Origin: Halomonas dongshanensis
GTDB lineage: Bacteria; Pseudomonadota; Gammaproteobacteria; Pseudomonadales; Halomonadaceae
Direction of reading: 5' to 3'
Assembly (NCBI RefSeq): GCF_024790395.1
Contig: NZ_JAJISC010000009.1
Location: 1 to 64,000, forward strand
DNA: 64,000 nucleotides
The notes under the pieces are model-generated. The model worked only from the letters and a program-made list of their open reading frames with translations, searched no databases and was not told where the DNA came from. Both the position numbers and the translations under genes were made by a program. Each line of letters starts with the position of its first letter. Position 1 is the stretch's first letter. This document shows positions 34,568-46,024 of the stretch, one piece after another.

Positions 34568-35890
34568 ATGACCCAGATGACTCCCCGCGAAATCGTCCAC
34601 GCGCTGGACCAGTACATCATCGGCCAGCAGGATGCCAAACGCGCCGTGGCCATTGCCCTGCGCAACCGTTGGCGGCGCATGCAGCTCGACGACGCCCTGC
34701 GTCCCGAGGTGACGCCGAAGAACATCCTGATGATCGGCCCCACCGGCGTGGGCAAGACCGAAATTGCCCGGCGCTTGGCCAAGCTCGCTCGCGCCCCCTT
34801 CATCAAGGTCGAGGCGACCAAGTTCACCGAGGTGGGCTATGTGGGTCGCGACGTCGAGTCGATCATTCGCGACCTGATGGAAGCCGCGATCAAGATGGTG
34901 CGTGAACAGGCCAAGGTCGAGGTTCGTCATCGCGCCGAGGACGCCGCCGAAGACCGCGTACTCGACGCCTTGCTGCCGCCACCGCGCGGCCAGGAAGACA
35001 AACCGCGCGATGAAAGCGGTACGCGCCAGTCGTTTCGTAAGAAGCTGCGCGAAGGCCAGCTCGACGACAAAGAGATCGACATCGAAGTCACCGCCCAGAC
35101 GCCGGGCATCGATATCATGACCCCGCCGGGTATGGAGGAGATGACCAGCCAGCTGCAGAGCATGTTCTCCAACATGGGTCAGCAGAAGCGCGAAAGTCGT
35201 CGCGTCACCGTCAAAGAAGCCCTGACCCTGCTGCGCGACGAAGAGGCGGGCAAGCTGGTCAACGAGGAGGAGATCAAGGCGCGCGCCGTCGAAGCGGTCG
35301 AGCAGCACGGCATCGTCTTCCTCGACGAGATCGATAAAGTCGCCAAGGGCAGCGGGCAGTCCAGCGGTGGCGAGGTCTCCCGCGAGGGCGTACAGCGCGA
35401 CCTGCTGCCGCTGATCGAGGGCTCCTCGGTATCGACCAAGTACGGCATGGTCAAGACCGACCATATCCTGTTCATCGCCTCGGGTGCCTTCCACCTGTCA
35501 CGCCCGTCGGATCTGATCCCGGAGCTGCAGGGCCGCTTGCCGATCCGTGTCGAGCTCGATGCCCTCACCCCCAACGACTTCAAGCGCATCCTTACCGAGC
35601 CTTCGGCCTCGCTGACCAAGCAGTATCAGGCACTTTTGGCCACCGAAGGGCTGGATATCGAGTTCACTGCCGACGGCATCGAGCGCATCGCCGAGATCTC
35701 CTGGCAGGTCAACGAGGGCACCGAGAACATCGGCGCACGACGTTTGCACACCGTGATGGAGCGCCTGCTGGAAGAGGCCTCGTTCAAGGGTGGCGACATG
35801 GATAGCCCGCTTGTCATCGACGCTGCCTACGTCAATGCTCAGCTCGGCGAGTTGGCGGTGGACGAGGATCTGTCGCGCTATATTCTATAG
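34568..35890 (+). CDS. hslU: ATP-dependent protease ATPase subunit HslU
   Basis: HslU unfolds substrates and feeds them to HslV. The AAA+ motifs are Walker [15 protein letters not shown] (residues about 58-71) and Walker [12 protein letters not shown]. The pore loop GYVGRDVES and the C-terminal tail (DEDLSRYIL), which inserts into HslV, are present. An intermediate I-domain (about 110-245) has the usual acidic and Met-rich segment. The 440-residue length is typical. Confidence 0.98.
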   Translation: MTQMTPREIVHALDQYIIGQQDAKRAVAIALRNRWRRMQLDDALRPEVTPKNILMIGPTGVGKTEIARRLAKLARAPFIKVEATKFTEVGYVGRDVESIIRDLMEAAIKMVREQAKVEVRHRAEDAAEDRVLDALLPPPRGQEDKPRDESGTRQSFRKKLREGQLDDKEIDIEVTAQTPGIDIMTPPGMEEMTSQLQSMFSNMGQQKRESRRVTVKEALTLLRDEEAGKLVNEEEIKARAVEAVEQHGIVFLDEIDKVAKGSGQSSGGEVSREGVQRDLLPLIEGSSVSTKYGMVKTDHILFIASGAFHLSRPSDLIPELQGRLPIRVELDALTPNDFKRILTEPSASLTKQYQALLATEGLDIEFTADGIERIAEISWQVNEGTENIGARRLHTVMERLLEEASFKGGDMDSPLVIDAAYVNAQLGELAVDEDLSRYIL

Positions 35891-35932
35891 GCGACGTCTT
35901 TAGTCGGTATTGCTAAGGACCGTCCCTCGTCG

Positions 35933-35968
35933 GCCTGGGCGCGACCGGTAAACCGATCGCGCCCAGGC
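35933..35968. repeat. Perfect inverted repeat after hslU
   Basis: GCCTGGGCGCGA (35933-35944) pairs perfectly with TCGCGCCCAGGC (35957-35968), and the interior CGGT/ACCG adds four more pairs. No T-run follows, so it may be a factor-dependent terminator or an RNA-stabilising hairpin. Confidence 0.6.
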
Positions 35969-36007
35969 GCTATGCTTTGCTCACCGCACACCTCTTGGGA
36001 GCTTTTC

Positions 36008-36391
36008 ATGGATAGCCCGACCCCCACGCGCGTTCACTACCACAAGGGCCAGCGGCTGCTCGAGCTTAGCTACGCCACGGGCGATAGCTACCGTTTGCCG
36101 ATCGAGCTCTTACGCGTCTATTCGCCGTCGGCGGAGGTGCGCGGCCACGGCGGCGAAAGCGCCGTGCTCCAGGTAGGCAAGCGCGACGTTGGGCTGCTCG
36201 ATATTTCCCAGGCGGGTAACTACGCCCTGAAGCTACACTTTGACGATGGTCACGATAGCGGCCTGTTCAGTTGGAACTACCTTTTCGATCTGGCCAAGCA
36301 TCAGGACACCTACTGGGCCAACTATCTCGAGCGCTTAGCCGACGCGGGCGCCTCGCGCGACCCCGCCGGTATTCAGTTCAAGCAGTTGTAG
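36008..36391 (+). CDS. DUF971 domain protein (GBBH-like N-terminal domain)
   Basis: The 127-residue protein consists almost wholly of a DUF971 domain, which resembles the N-terminal domain of gamma-butyrobetaine hydroxylase: RLLELSYATGDSYRLPIELLRVYSP split across residues about 13-37, then NYALKLHFDDGHDSGLFSW. The function is unknown; a metal- or Fe-S-related role has been suggested for relatives. The ATG at 36008 follows GGGAGC. Its place downstream of hslVU is conserved in Pseudomonas. Confidence 0.85.
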   Translation: MDSPTPTRVHYHKGQRLLELSYATGDSYRLPIELLRVYSPSAEVRGHGGESAVLQVGKRDVGLLDISQAGNYALKLHFDDGHDSGLFSWNYLFDLAKHQDTYWANYLERLADAGASRDPAGIQFKQL

Positions 36392-36454
36392 CGTTTTAGC
36401 CTCGTCTGATTCGTGCTGTTGCGCCTAGTCAGGCCCGTTTCCTGAGACCGGTCA

Positions 36455-36483
36455 GAGACAAGCCGGGGCGACAAGGCTACAAT
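36455..36483 (+). promoter_or_regulatory. Possible promoter of the ubiE operon
   Basis: GAGACA (36455-36460) and TACAAT (36478-36483) are 17 bases apart, about 105 bases before ubiE. The -10 matches five of six consensus bases and the -35 four of six. Confidence 0.4.
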
Positions 36484-36587
36484 GCGACCCACACTTAGCG
36501 AGCCGCAACACGCGCGCAGCAGATGAACGTGTCGGCGCCCGTGCTGGCGTCGGCGGTCACCGCCTCGAATTCGGGAGCCAGAGCCCC

Positions 36588-37343
36588 ATGAGCCCCTCAG
36601 ACAAGCGCACCACCCACTTCGGCTACCAGGAAGTGCCGGTCGACGAGAAAGCCTCGCGCGTTGCCGATGTCTTCCACTCGGTCGCTGCACGCTACGACAT
36701 CATGAACGACGTGATGTCGATGGGTATTCACCGTATCTGGAAACGCTACACCATCGAGCGCGCAGGCGTGCGCCCGGGCCATCAGGTGCTCGACATCGCG
36801 GGGGGGACGGGCGATTTGACGCTCAAGTTCTCGCGTCTGGTCGGTCCTCGCGGCAAGGTCGTTCTCGCCGACATCAACGCCTCGATGCTCAAGGTCGGCC
36901 GCGACAAGCTAATGGACAACGGCGTTGGCGGCAACGTCGAGTACGTCCAGGCCAACGCTGAGTGCCTGCCATTTCCCGACAACAGCTTCGACTGCATCAC
37001 CATCGCCTTTGGCCTGCGCAACGTCACCGATAAAGACGCCGCGCTGCGCTCCATGACCCGCGTGCTCAAGCCGGGCGGGCGCCTGTTGGTGCTCGAATTC
37101 TCCAAGCCACCCAATGCGCTGCTATCGAAGGCCTACGACGAGTACTCCTTCCGCTTTTTGCCGCGCATGGGCCAACTGATCGCCAGCGACGCCGAAAGCT
37201 ACCGCTATCTCGCCGAGTCGATCCGCATGCACCCGGATCAGGAGACGCTCAAGGCGATGATGGAGGCTGCGGGGCTCGAGCGGGTGGAATACACCAACAT
37301 GACCGGCGGCATCGTCGCCCTACACCGCGGCATCAAGCTGTGA
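36588..37343 (+). CDS. ubiE: Ubiquinone/menaquinone C-methyltransferase UbiE
   Basis: UbiE carries out the SAM-dependent C-methylation in ubiquinone synthesis. The N-terminal signature [20 protein letters not shown] and the SAM-binding [13 protein letters not shown] are present, as is the [20 protein letters not shown] region. The 251-residue length is normal. ubiJ follows after seven bases. Confidence 0.97.
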   Translation: MSPSDKRTTHFGYQEVPVDEKASRVADVFHSVAARYDIMNDVMSMGIHRIWKRYTIERAGVRPGHQVLDIAGGTGDLTLKFSRLVGPRGKVVLADINASMLKVGRDKLMDNGVGGNVEYVQANAECLPFPDNSFDCITIAFGLRNVTDKDAALRSMTRVLKPGGRLLVLEFSKPPNALLSKAYDEYSFRFLPRMGQLIASDAESYRYLAESIRMHPDQETLKAMMEAAGLERVEYTNMTGGIVALHRGIKL

Positions 37344-37350
37344 GGTGGGC

Positions 37351-37995
37351 ATGCTGGTAACCCCGACCCTGCTGCTGGCCGGTGGCGAACGTACGCTCAA
37401 TGCTCTGCTCGCGCGCGACCCCGCCGCTCCCGCGCGCCTACAGGCGCTGGCGGGACAGCGCCTGCTGATTCGTTTCGAGCGCCCCGACCTTCACCTGGTA
37501 ATTCATTACAACGCCCAGGGGCTCGATCTTCTACGCGGTGACGAGGTCGAGGAGAGTGAAGTCGACGCAGTGGTCGAGCTCTGCCCCGAAACGCTTTCGG
37601 CGTGGCTTAGTGGCAGCAGCCTCGAGCGTTTGATGTTCGAGGGGCGTCTCTCGGTGCGCGGGCGCATCCACCTGCTGGAAGCGACCCGCGAACTGCTGAC
37701 CGATCTCGATCTCGACTGGGAAAACGAGCTTGCCCGCTTGCTGGGTCCTCTGCCCGCTCACTCGCTGGCCGAGGGCCTGCGCCGCGTGGCGCGCTTTGGC
37801 CTGCGCGCTCACGATGAGCTGATGCAAGATATCGCGGAGTACGTCTTCGAGGAGGCGCGTCTGCTTCCCGGGCGTCAGCAGCGCGACATTCTGCGCGATC
37901 ACCTGACCGAGCTCGAAATCGCCACCGACCGCTTGGAAGCACGCTTGAAGCATCTGCACCAGCGCCTTCTGCGCGCCCAGGAGCGGTCACAATGA
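37351..37995 (+). CDS. ubiJ: Ubiquinone biosynthesis accessory factor UbiJ
   Basis: UbiJ has an SCP2-type lipid-binding domain and organises the soluble Ubi complex. The sequence is degenerate outside the fold, but [20 protein letters not shown] and [17 protein letters not shown] fit SCP2. A helical C-terminus ([20 protein letters not shown]) may form a coiled coil. The ATG at 37351 has GAGGTGG before it. The position between ubiE and ubiB is strong support. Its stop overlaps ubiB by four bases. Confidence 0.88.
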   Translation: MLVTPTLLLAGGERTLNALLARDPAAPARLQALAGQRLLIRFERPDLHLVIHYNAQGLDLLRGDEVEESEVDAVVELCPETLSAWLSGSSLERLMFEGRLSVRGRIHLLEATRELLTDLDLDWENELARLLGPLPAHSLAEGLRRVARFGLRAHDELMQDIAEYVFEEARLLPGRQQRDILRDHLTELEIATDRLEARLKHLHQRLLRAQERSQ

Positions 37996-39614
37996 GCCTG
38001 CGTCTGTTCAAGATCCTCTGGATCGTTGCTCGCTACCGCCTCGATACTCTGGTGCCGGTCGAGCGCCTGCCGCTCTGGCTGCGCTTGCTCATGCCGCTGC
38101 TGCCGTTTCGCTGGTTACCGGTGGGCCAGCGCTCGCGCGGCGAGCGTCTACGTCTGGCGCTCGAGTCGCTGGGGCCGATCTTCGTCAAGTTCGGCCAGAT
38201 GCTCTCGACCCGACGCGATCTACTGCCCGACGACATCGCCAACGAGCTTCGCCGCCTGCAGGACCAGGTGCCCCCCTTCCCGGGGGAGCTGGCCGTCGAG
38301 CGCTTGGAAAAAGCCCTCGAAATGACCCTCGCCGAGGCCTTCGCCGAGTTCGAGCGCGCGCCGCTCGCCTCGGCATCGATCGCTCAAGTCCACGCTGCGC
38401 GATTGCACACCGGCGAAGACGTGGTGGTGAAAATCATCCGCCCGGGCATCGAGCGCATCATGCGTCAGGACATGGCGCTGATGTACCAGGCCGCCAAGCT
38501 TTTTGCCAAGATCCCCGAGGCCAAGCGCCTGCGCCCGGTCGAGGTGATTCGCGACTACGAAGCAACGCTGTTCGACGAGCTCGACCTCTACAAGGAAGCC
38601 GCCAACACCTCTCAGCTCAAGCGTAACTTCAAGGATTCGCCGCTGCTGTTCGTGCCCACTATCTACTGGCCCTACACCCGGCGCCAGGTCATGGTACAAG
38701 AGCGCATTCGCGGCATTCCGGTCGCCGACATGGAGAGCTTGACCGCGCGCGGCACCAATTTGAAGAAGCTCGCCGAGCGCGGTGTGGAACTCTTCTTCAC
38801 TCAGGTATTTCGCGATAACTTCTTCCACGCCGACATGCACCCGGGCAATATCTTCGTCAACTGTGACGACCCGGAAGACCCGCAGTACATCGCCATCGAC
38901 TGCGGCATCGTCGGCAGCCTGACCCGTGAAGATCAGGATTATCTGGCGCGCAACCTCTTGGCCTTCTTCCATCAGGATTATTACGAGGTCGCGGCACTAC
39001 ACATAGAGTCGGGCTGGGTGGGCGAAAACACCCGCGCCAACGAGTTCGCCGCGGCGGTACGTACCGTCTGCGAGCCCATTTTGGAAAAACCGCTCAAAGA
39101 CATCTCTTTCGGCCAGGTGCTGCTGGGGCTTTTCCAAACCGCGCGGCGCTTCAACATGGAAGTACAGCCTCAACTCGTGCTGCTGCAAAAAACCCTGCTG
39201 CATATCGAGGGGCTGGGCCGCCAGCTCTACCCCGATCTTGACCTTTGGCGCACCGCCAAACCTTTTCTCGAACAGTGGATGAAAGAGCGTGCCGGGGTCA
39301 AAGGCTTCTGGGAGTCGCTCAAGCGCCAGGCGCCCGAGCTTTCGCATCAGTTGCCCGAACTTCCCGTGCTCGCCCATCAGGCGCTGACGCGCATGGAGCA
39401 GGAGCAGCGCCAACGCCAACTTCAGGCCAAAGCAGTCGATAGCATGCGCGCCGAATTCGACGCCCGCGGCAAGCGTCACCAGCGTCTGCGCATCGGCCTA
39501 TTACTACTTGCTGGCGCCCTTGCCTGGCAGACGCTGGGGCCTTGGATCGCCGCGCAGCAGTGGCCGGTACTCGTCGCAGGCGCGATTGGCCTGTTACTGC
39601 TAGTGTGGCAGTAG
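37992..39614 (+). CDS. ubiB: Ubiquinone biosynthesis atypical kinase UbiB
   Basis: UbiB is an ABC1/ADCK atypical kinase or ATPase needed for ubiquinone synthesis. The KxGQ motif ([16 protein letters not shown]), an Ala-rich loop ([15 protein letters not shown]), and the catalytic [11 protein letters not shown] followed by IDCGIVG are intact. Two hydrophobic segments close the C-terminus ([29 protein letters not shown]). It has 540 residues, like the E. coli protein. Confidence 0.96.
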   Translation: MSLRLFKILWIVARYRLDTLVPVERLPLWLRLLMPLLPFRWLPVGQRSRGERLRLALESLGPIFVKFGQMLSTRRDLLPDDIANELRRLQDQVPPFPGELAVERLEKALEMTLAEAFAEFERAPLASASIAQVHAARLHTGEDVVVKIIRPGIERIMRQDMALMYQAAKLFAKIPEAKRLRPVEVIRDYEATLFDELDLYKEAANTSQLKRNFKDSPLLFVPTIYWPYTRRQVMVQERIRGIPVADMESLTARGTNLKKLAERGVELFFTQVFRDNFFHADMHPGNIFVNCDDPEDPQYIAIDCGIVGSLTREDQDYLARNLLAFFHQDYYEVAALHIESGWVGENTRANEFAAAVRTVCEPILEKPLKDISFGQVLLGLFQTARRFNMEVQPQLVLLQKTLLHIEGLGRQLYPDLDLWRTAKPFLEQWMKERAGVKGFWESLKRQAPELSHQLPELPVLAHQALTRMEQEQRQRQLQAKAVDSMRAEFDARGKRHQRLRIGLLLLAGALAWQTLGPWIAAQQWPVLVAGAIGLLLLVWQ

Positions 39615-39656
39615 GCGCCGTTGCACCGCCCTGCCCAACGTTGTAAAAGGAGTCTT

Positions 39657-40025
39657 ATGGATACGCCCTCCACGCCTGCGCAGAGCGCCACCGTTTTGGA
39701 TGCCCTGGGGGAAGTGTTACGTCATCGCCGCAACGCCGCTCCCGAGTCTTCCTATGTTGCCTCCTTGCACCACAAGGGGCTCAACAAGATTCTCGAAAAA
39801 GTGGGCGAAGAAGCAACCGAAACCCTGCTCGCCGCCAAGGACGCTGAGCACGGCAGCGAGGCCGAGCGTCAGGCGCTGGTCGCCGAAACCGCCGACCTGT
39901 GGTTTCATAGCCTGGTCATGCTGTCGCACCTGGATCTCGATCACGAGGACGTACTCAAGGAGCTGGCGCGGCGATTTGGCCTCTCGGGCCACGCCGAAAA
40001 GGCAATGCGCACGACGTCGCCCTAG
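39657..40025 (+). CDS. hisE: Phosphoribosyl-ATP pyrophosphatase
   Basis: HisE performs the second step of histidine synthesis, hydrolysing PR-ATP to PR-AMP. The 122-residue protein has the MazG-like Glu motifs [15 protein letters not shown] and [15 protein letters not shown]. The ATG at 39657 follows AAAGGAG. In Pseudomonas hisI lies between ubiB and hisE; here the spacer is only 42 bases, so hisI must be elsewhere. Confidence 0.95.
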   Translation: MDTPSTPAQSATVLDALGEVLRHRRNAAPESSYVASLHHKGLNKILEKVGEEATETLLAAKDAEHGSEAERQALVAETADLWFHSLVMLSHLDLDHEDVLKELARRFGLSGHAEKAMRTTSP

Positions 40026-40102
40026 GGACTTTGGCCTCCTTAATACCCGCAACACACCCCGATTTTCATAACCGAACGCTTCGAACCCGCGAGGAAACGC
40101 AT

Positions 40103-40363
40103 ATGTTAGGTGGCATCAGTATTTGGCAACTGTTGATCGTGCTCGGCATCATCATCCTGATTTTTGGAACCAAGAAGCTGCGTAACGTCGGTACCGATCT
40201 CGGTGGCGCGGTCAAAGGCTTCAAGAGCGCCATGCACGAGGACGAAAAAGACGAAGAGAAGAAGGCCGACCCGCAGGCCAAAGTTGGCCACCAGGAGCCG
40301 GGCAACACCTACGATGTCCAGGCCGAAGCCAAGGACGTCGACGCGCGCGAAGAGCGCAAGTAA
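40103..40363 (+). CDS. tatA: Sec-independent translocase subunit TatA
   Basis: TatA forms the protein-conducting assembly of the twin-arginine translocase. The start [22 protein letters not shown] gives the single N-terminal helix (part shown as residues 1-22), then the [20 protein letters not shown] hinge and amphipathic helix. The tail is short and charged. It is 86 residues. The ATG at 40103 follows CGAGGAAA. tatB starts three bases after it. Confidence 0.96.
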   Translation: MLGGISIWQLLIVLGIIILIFGTKKLRNVGTDLGGAVKGFKSAMHEDEKDEEKKADPQAKVGHQEPGNTYDVQAEAKDVDAREERK

Positions 40364-40366
40364 GCC

Positions 40367-40858
40367 ATGCTGGATATCGGTTTTCTCGAGTTAATGCTCA
40401 TCGGCGTCGTCGCGCTGCTCGTGCTCGGCCCCGAGCGGCTGCCGCGCGCGGCGCGAACCGCCGGGCTCTGGGTCGGCAAGATCAAGCGTACGATATCCGG
40501 AATGCAGCGCGAGATCAGCGCCCAGCTCGAAGCGGAAGAGCTGCGCCAGAAGCTCAACGAACAGCAGAAAAAGCTCGACGATAGCCTGACCAAGGCCAAG
40601 CGCGACATGGAGCGCATCACCGAGGCACCCGCCAGACGCGCGCCTTCGGCTAATGCAGCAGATGGCGCAACGAACGACGCAAAAGCCGACACGCAGCCCG
40701 ATACAGCGGCCAAGGTGGCGCCAGAAACGGCCGCCCAGGCTGCCAACGCCTCGGCTCACGTCGATGAGGCGCTCGAGCAACTGCGTGAAACGCCTCCTGA
40801 AACCACGTCGACGCCGCCCTCAGAGTCTTCGTCCCACAAGGAAAGCGATCCCCGATGA
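40367..40858 (+). CDS. tatB: Sec-independent translocase subunit TatB
   Basis: TatB works with TatC as the receptor for twin-arginine signal peptides. The N-terminal helix MLDIGFLELMLIGVVALLVL is followed by GPERLPRAARTAGLWVG, which separates TatB from TatA. A long charged helix and an Ala/Thr/Glu-rich tail complete the 163 residues. Its stop overlaps tatC by four bases. Confidence 0.95.
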   Translation: MLDIGFLELMLIGVVALLVLGPERLPRAARTAGLWVGKIKRTISGMQREISAQLEAEELRQKLNEQQKKLDDSLTKAKRDMERITEAPARRAPSANAADGATNDAKADTQPDTAAKVAPETAAQAANASAHVDEALEQLRETPPETTSTPPSESSSHKESDPR

Positions 40859-41658
40859 GCAGCACTGGCGATCCTCTCGATTCACGCCCCGGCAACACCC
40901 CAAACGAACCTCCGCAGGCCCCGCTCATCGAGCACTTGATCGAGCTGCGCTCACGGCTGCTGCGCTCGGTGGTGGTGATCGTGGTGGTCTTTTTGGCGCT
41001 CTACGCCTTCTCCAACGACATCTACACCTTCGTTGCCAAGCCCCTGATGGCGCTTCTGCCCGAAGGCTCGCAGATGATCGCGACCGAAGTGGCCTCGCCG
41101 TTTCTCGCCCCCTTCAAGCTCACCTTGGTAGTGGCGGTGTTCATCGCCATTCCCTTCGTGCTGCACCAGGCCTGGGCCTTCGTTGCCCCTGGGCTGTATG
41201 AAAACGAGAAAATGCTGGCATTCCCGCTGCTGGTGTCGAGCGTGGTGCTGTTCTATGGCGGTGCGGCCTTTGCCTACTACGTGGTCTTTCCGCTGCTGTT
41301 CGCGTTCTTTACCCAAACGGGCCCAGAGAACGTTGCGGTGATGACCGACATCAACCAGTACCTGAACTTCGTCTTGAAGCTCTTCTTTGCCTTCGGCGTG
41401 GCCTTCGAGATTCCGATTGCCACTTTCCTGCTGATTCTCTCCGGCGCCACTACGGTGGAGAGCCTGTCGAAAAAGCGCCCTTACATCTTTTTGGGCTGCT
41501 TTATCATCGGCATGCTGCTCACCCCGCCAGACGTCATCTCCCAGAGCCTGCTAGCGGTGCCGATGTACCTACTCTACGAGATTGGGCTGCTGTTTGGCCG
41601 CTTAGTGCGCAAGCGCCGCGACGAGCAGGCGCGCGAAGCAGAAAAAGAGTCGGCCTAA
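40855..41658 (+). CDS. tatC: Sec-independent translocase subunit TatC
   Basis: TatC binds twin-arginine signal peptides. The cytoplasmic N-terminal motif LIEHLIELRSRLLRS is intact, six membrane segments are visible, and the loops contain the conserved PSP-like region (VASPFLAPFKLTL) and GLYENEKML. The 267-residue length is normal. A strong terminator follows. Confidence 0.97.
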   Translation: MSSTGDPLDSRPGNTPNEPPQAPLIEHLIELRSRLLRSVVVIVVVFLALYAFSNDIYTFVAKPLMALLPEGSQMIATEVASPFLAPFKLTLVVAVFIAIPFVLHQAWAFVAPGLYENEKMLAFPLLVSSVVLFYGGAAFAYYVVFPLLFAFFTQTGPENVAVMTDINQYLNFVLKLFFAFGVAFEIPIATFLLILSGATTVESLSKKRPYIFLGCFIIGMLLTPPDVISQSLLAVPMYLLYEIGLLFGRLVRKRRDEQAREAEKESA

Positions 41659-41692
41659 GCGGCCACTTAAAACGCCGCCACTTAATATGTCG

Positions 41693-41727
41693 AAAGCCGC
41701 CAGCACCTAGGTGCTGGCGGCTTTTTT
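41693..41727 (+). terminator. Terminator of the tatABC transcript
   Basis: AAAGCCGCCAGCAC and GTGCTGGCGGCTTT form a perfect 14-bp stem around CTAG, followed by a T-run to 41727. It lies between tatC and the convergent elbB gene and may serve both, though the T-run is best on the plus strand. Confidence 0.93.
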
Positions 41728-41765
41728 ACGGTGTTACTAATGCTCACCAAGCCCGCGTACCGCGT

Positions 41766-43585
<1,820 letters not shown>

Positions 43586-43602
43586 CCTTGGCATCCGCTT
43601 GT

Positions 43603-43647
43603 ATGACAGTTCGATGACATCGAACTGTCATATTCTTTCGGCATACT
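43603..43647 (+). promoter_or_regulatory. PhoB-box promoter of ppk1 within a perfect palindrome
   Basis: ATGACAT-CGAA-CTGTCAT at 43614-43631 matches the PhoB box (two CTGTCAT half-sites four bases apart) at 12 of 14 positions, the second half-site being perfect. CATACT, a possible -10 box, starts exactly ten bases later (43642-43647), the usual PhoB spacing. The same bases lie in a perfect 14-bp inverted repeat (43603-43616 and 43618-43631), which may also serve as a hairpin after hemB. Confidence 0.6.
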
Positions 43648-43728
43648 TCTCAGTATTACGCCAATGGGCTATCTGGATGGGCTACGCTAAGACGAGGCCG
43701 CGCCCGCACGCCTACGAGGGGAATTGCC

Positions 43729-45921
43729 ATGGACAACGTCGAGCCGAATGCGCCGCCTGCGGCATCACTAGAAGGCGCCTTCAACGACATCGACGCTCTG
43801 CCGCTGCGGATCAACCGCACGCCGACCGGCGTTCAGGCGCGTGAGACACCGCTTGAGACCAACCTCGACGACCCGCAGCTCTACTTCAACCGCGAGCTCT
43901 CCCACCTGCAGTTCAATATTCGCGTGCTTGAACAGGCGCTGGACGACGCGCACCCGTTGCTCAATCGGCTAATGTTCTTGCTGATCTTCTCCTCCAACAT
44001 GGACGAGTTCTTCGAGATACGCGTGGCCGGGCTCAAGCACCAGATCGCGCTCGGCGACGATACCACCGGTGCCGATGGACGCCTGCCCAAGGCGGTGCTG
44101 GCAGAGATCTCGTTAGCCGCCCACGAGCTCGTTGCCCGCCAATACCAGATTCTCAACGACCAGCTGCTGCCGCTGCTCGACGCCCAAGGCCTGCGCTTTC
44201 GCCGCCGCGATCAGTGGACGGCGGCCCAGCGCGAATGGGCCCACGCCTTTTTCGACAGCGAGATCATGCCGGTCATTAGCCCCATTGGCCTCGACCCTTC
44301 GCATCCGTTTCCACGTCTGGTCAACAAGAGCTTGAACTTCATCGTCGAGCTCGAAGGCAAGGACGCCTTCGGGCGCGCCGGGGGCATGGCGATTCTGCCC
44401 GCGCCGCGCTCGCTGCCACGCCTCATGGCGCTGCCAAAGGAGCTCTGCGAGGAGGACTTCACCGAGTACGTCTTTCTCTCCTCGCTGATTCACGCCTACG
44501 CCGACGAACTCTTCCCCGGCATGCGCGTGCTGGGCTGCTACCAGTTTCGCCTGACGCGCAACGCCGACATGACCGTCGACCCCGACGAGGTGTCCGACCT
44601 GGCCTCGGCGCTACGCGGCGAGCTATTGGCGCGCCGCTACGGCAGCGGCGTACGCTTGGAGGTGGCCGACAACTGCCCTTCCGTACTCGCCGACTTCCTG
44701 CTGCGCCAGTTCCACTTGGAAGCGGATGATCTCTATCGCGTTCAGGGTCCGGTCAACCTGACGCGTTTGATGGCCATTCTGGGCGACGTCGACCGTCCTG
44801 AGCTCTTCTATCGCCCCTTCACGCCGGGCGTGCCCAAGGCGCTCAACGGAGGCAGTTTGTTCAAAGCCGTCGCCAAGCACGACATTCTGCTGCACCACCC
44901 CTTCCAGTCCTTTGCGCCTATCGAGGAGTTACTCCGTGAAGCAGCGCGCGACCCTAACGTGCTAGCGATCAAGCAAACGCTCTATCGTACTGGCGCGGAG
45001 TCGTCGATCGTCAACGCCCTGGTCGATGCCGCCAGCCACGGCAAAGAGGTGACCGTGGTGATCGAGCTGCGCGCGCGCTTCGACGAAGCCGACAACCTGC
45101 AGCTCGCCTCGCGCCTGCAGGAGGCCGGAGCCATCGTCATCTACGGCATCATGGCCTACAAGACCCACGCCAAGATGCTTCACATCGTGCGGCGCGAAGG
45201 CCGTGAGCTTCGCCACTACGCGCACCTTGGCACCGGCAACTATCACGCCAAGACCGCCAAGCTCTACACCGACTACAGCTTGCTGACCGCCAATCCGCAG
45301 CTCTGCGCCGACGTCCATCGCGTCTTCCAGCAGCTGTCGGGCATGGGCCGGGCGCGCAAGATCGATACTCTGCTCCACGCCCCCTTCACCCTGCACGAAC
45401 GCTTGCTAGAGATGATCGAGCGTGAAGCGCAGCACGCCCGCCTAGGCAAGCGCGGCCACATCATCATCAAGTGCAATTCGCTAACCGAGCCCAAGCTGAT
45501 CAAAGCGCTCTACCGCGCCTCTCAGGCGGGCGTGGAGTGCGACCTGATCATTCGCGGCATGTGCTGTTTGAAGCCAGGGATAGCGGGCGTTTCCGAGAAC
45601 ATTCGCGTACGCTCGATCATCGGCCGCTTTCTCGAGCACACCCGCGTGTTTCACTTCCACAATCTGGGTAAATCCGAGACCTGGTGCTCAAGTGCCGACT
45701 TCATGTCGCGCAACATGTTTCATCGCGTCGAGACCTGCTTCCCGCTGCTCGATAAGAAGCTCGCCACCCGCGTGCGCAAGGACTTGGAAACCTACCTGGT
45801 GGACAACTGCCAGAGCTGGCTTTTGCAGCCCGACGGCCGCTATCGCCAGCAGGACCCCGGCGGCAGCGATCCCATCAGCGCCCAAGAGACGATGCTTTAC
45901 GCCTACGCCTCGAAAGCCTGA
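43729..45921 (+). CDS. ppk1: Polyphosphate kinase 1
   Basis: PPK1 reversibly polymerises the gamma-phosphate of ATP into polyphosphate. The N-terminal domain (YFNRELSHLQFNIRVLEQA), the HPFQSF motif, the first PLD-like active-site stretch (RHYAHLGTGNYHAKTAKLY, containing the phosphorylated His), and MCCLKPGIAGVSENIRVRS are all present. The chain of 730 residues is slightly longer than average because of an N-terminal extension of about 40 residues. A PhoB-like promoter lies upstream. Confidence 0.97.
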   Translation: MDNVEPNAPPAASLEGAFNDIDALPLRINRTPTGVQARETPLETNLDDPQLYFNRELSHLQFNIRVLEQALDDAHPLLNRLMFLLIFSSNMDEFFEIRVAGLKHQIALGDDTTGADGRLPKAVLAEISLAAHELVARQYQILNDQLLPLLDAQGLRFRRRDQWTAAQREWAHAFFDSEIMPVISPIGLDPSHPFPRLVNKSLNFIVELEGKDAFGRAGGMAILPAPRSLPRLMALPKELCEEDFTEYVFLSSLIHAYADELFPGMRVLGCYQFRLTRNADMTVDPDEVSDLASALRGELLARRYGSGVRLEVADNCPSVLADFLLRQFHLEADDLYRVQGPVNLTRLMAILGDVDRPELFYRPFTPGVPKALNGGSLFKAVAKHDILLHHPFQSFAPIEELLREAARDPNVLAIKQTLYRTGAESSIVNALVDAASHGKEVTVVIELRARFDEADNLQLASRLQEAGAIVIYGIMAYKTHAKMLHIVRREGRELRHYAHLGTGNYHAKTAKLYTDYSLLTANPQLCADVHRVFQQLSGMGRARKIDTLLHAPFTLHERLLEMIEREAQHARLGKRGHIIIKCNSLTEPKLIKALYRASQAGVECDLIIRGMCCLKPGIAGVSENIRVRSIIGRFLEHTRVFHFHNLGKSETWCSSADFMSRNMFHRVETCFPLLDKKLATRVRKDLETYLVDNCQSWLLQPDGRYRQQDPGGSDPISAQETMLYAYASKA

Positions 45922-46024
45922 GTGCCTCTGGGACGAAGCCTGGGTGAGAAAGCGCTGAAAAACTGTCATGATGAGGGCGCCTCGCCTTAGCGCGGCGCTT
46001 TTGTCTTTTCGAGTGAGCGCTCTC

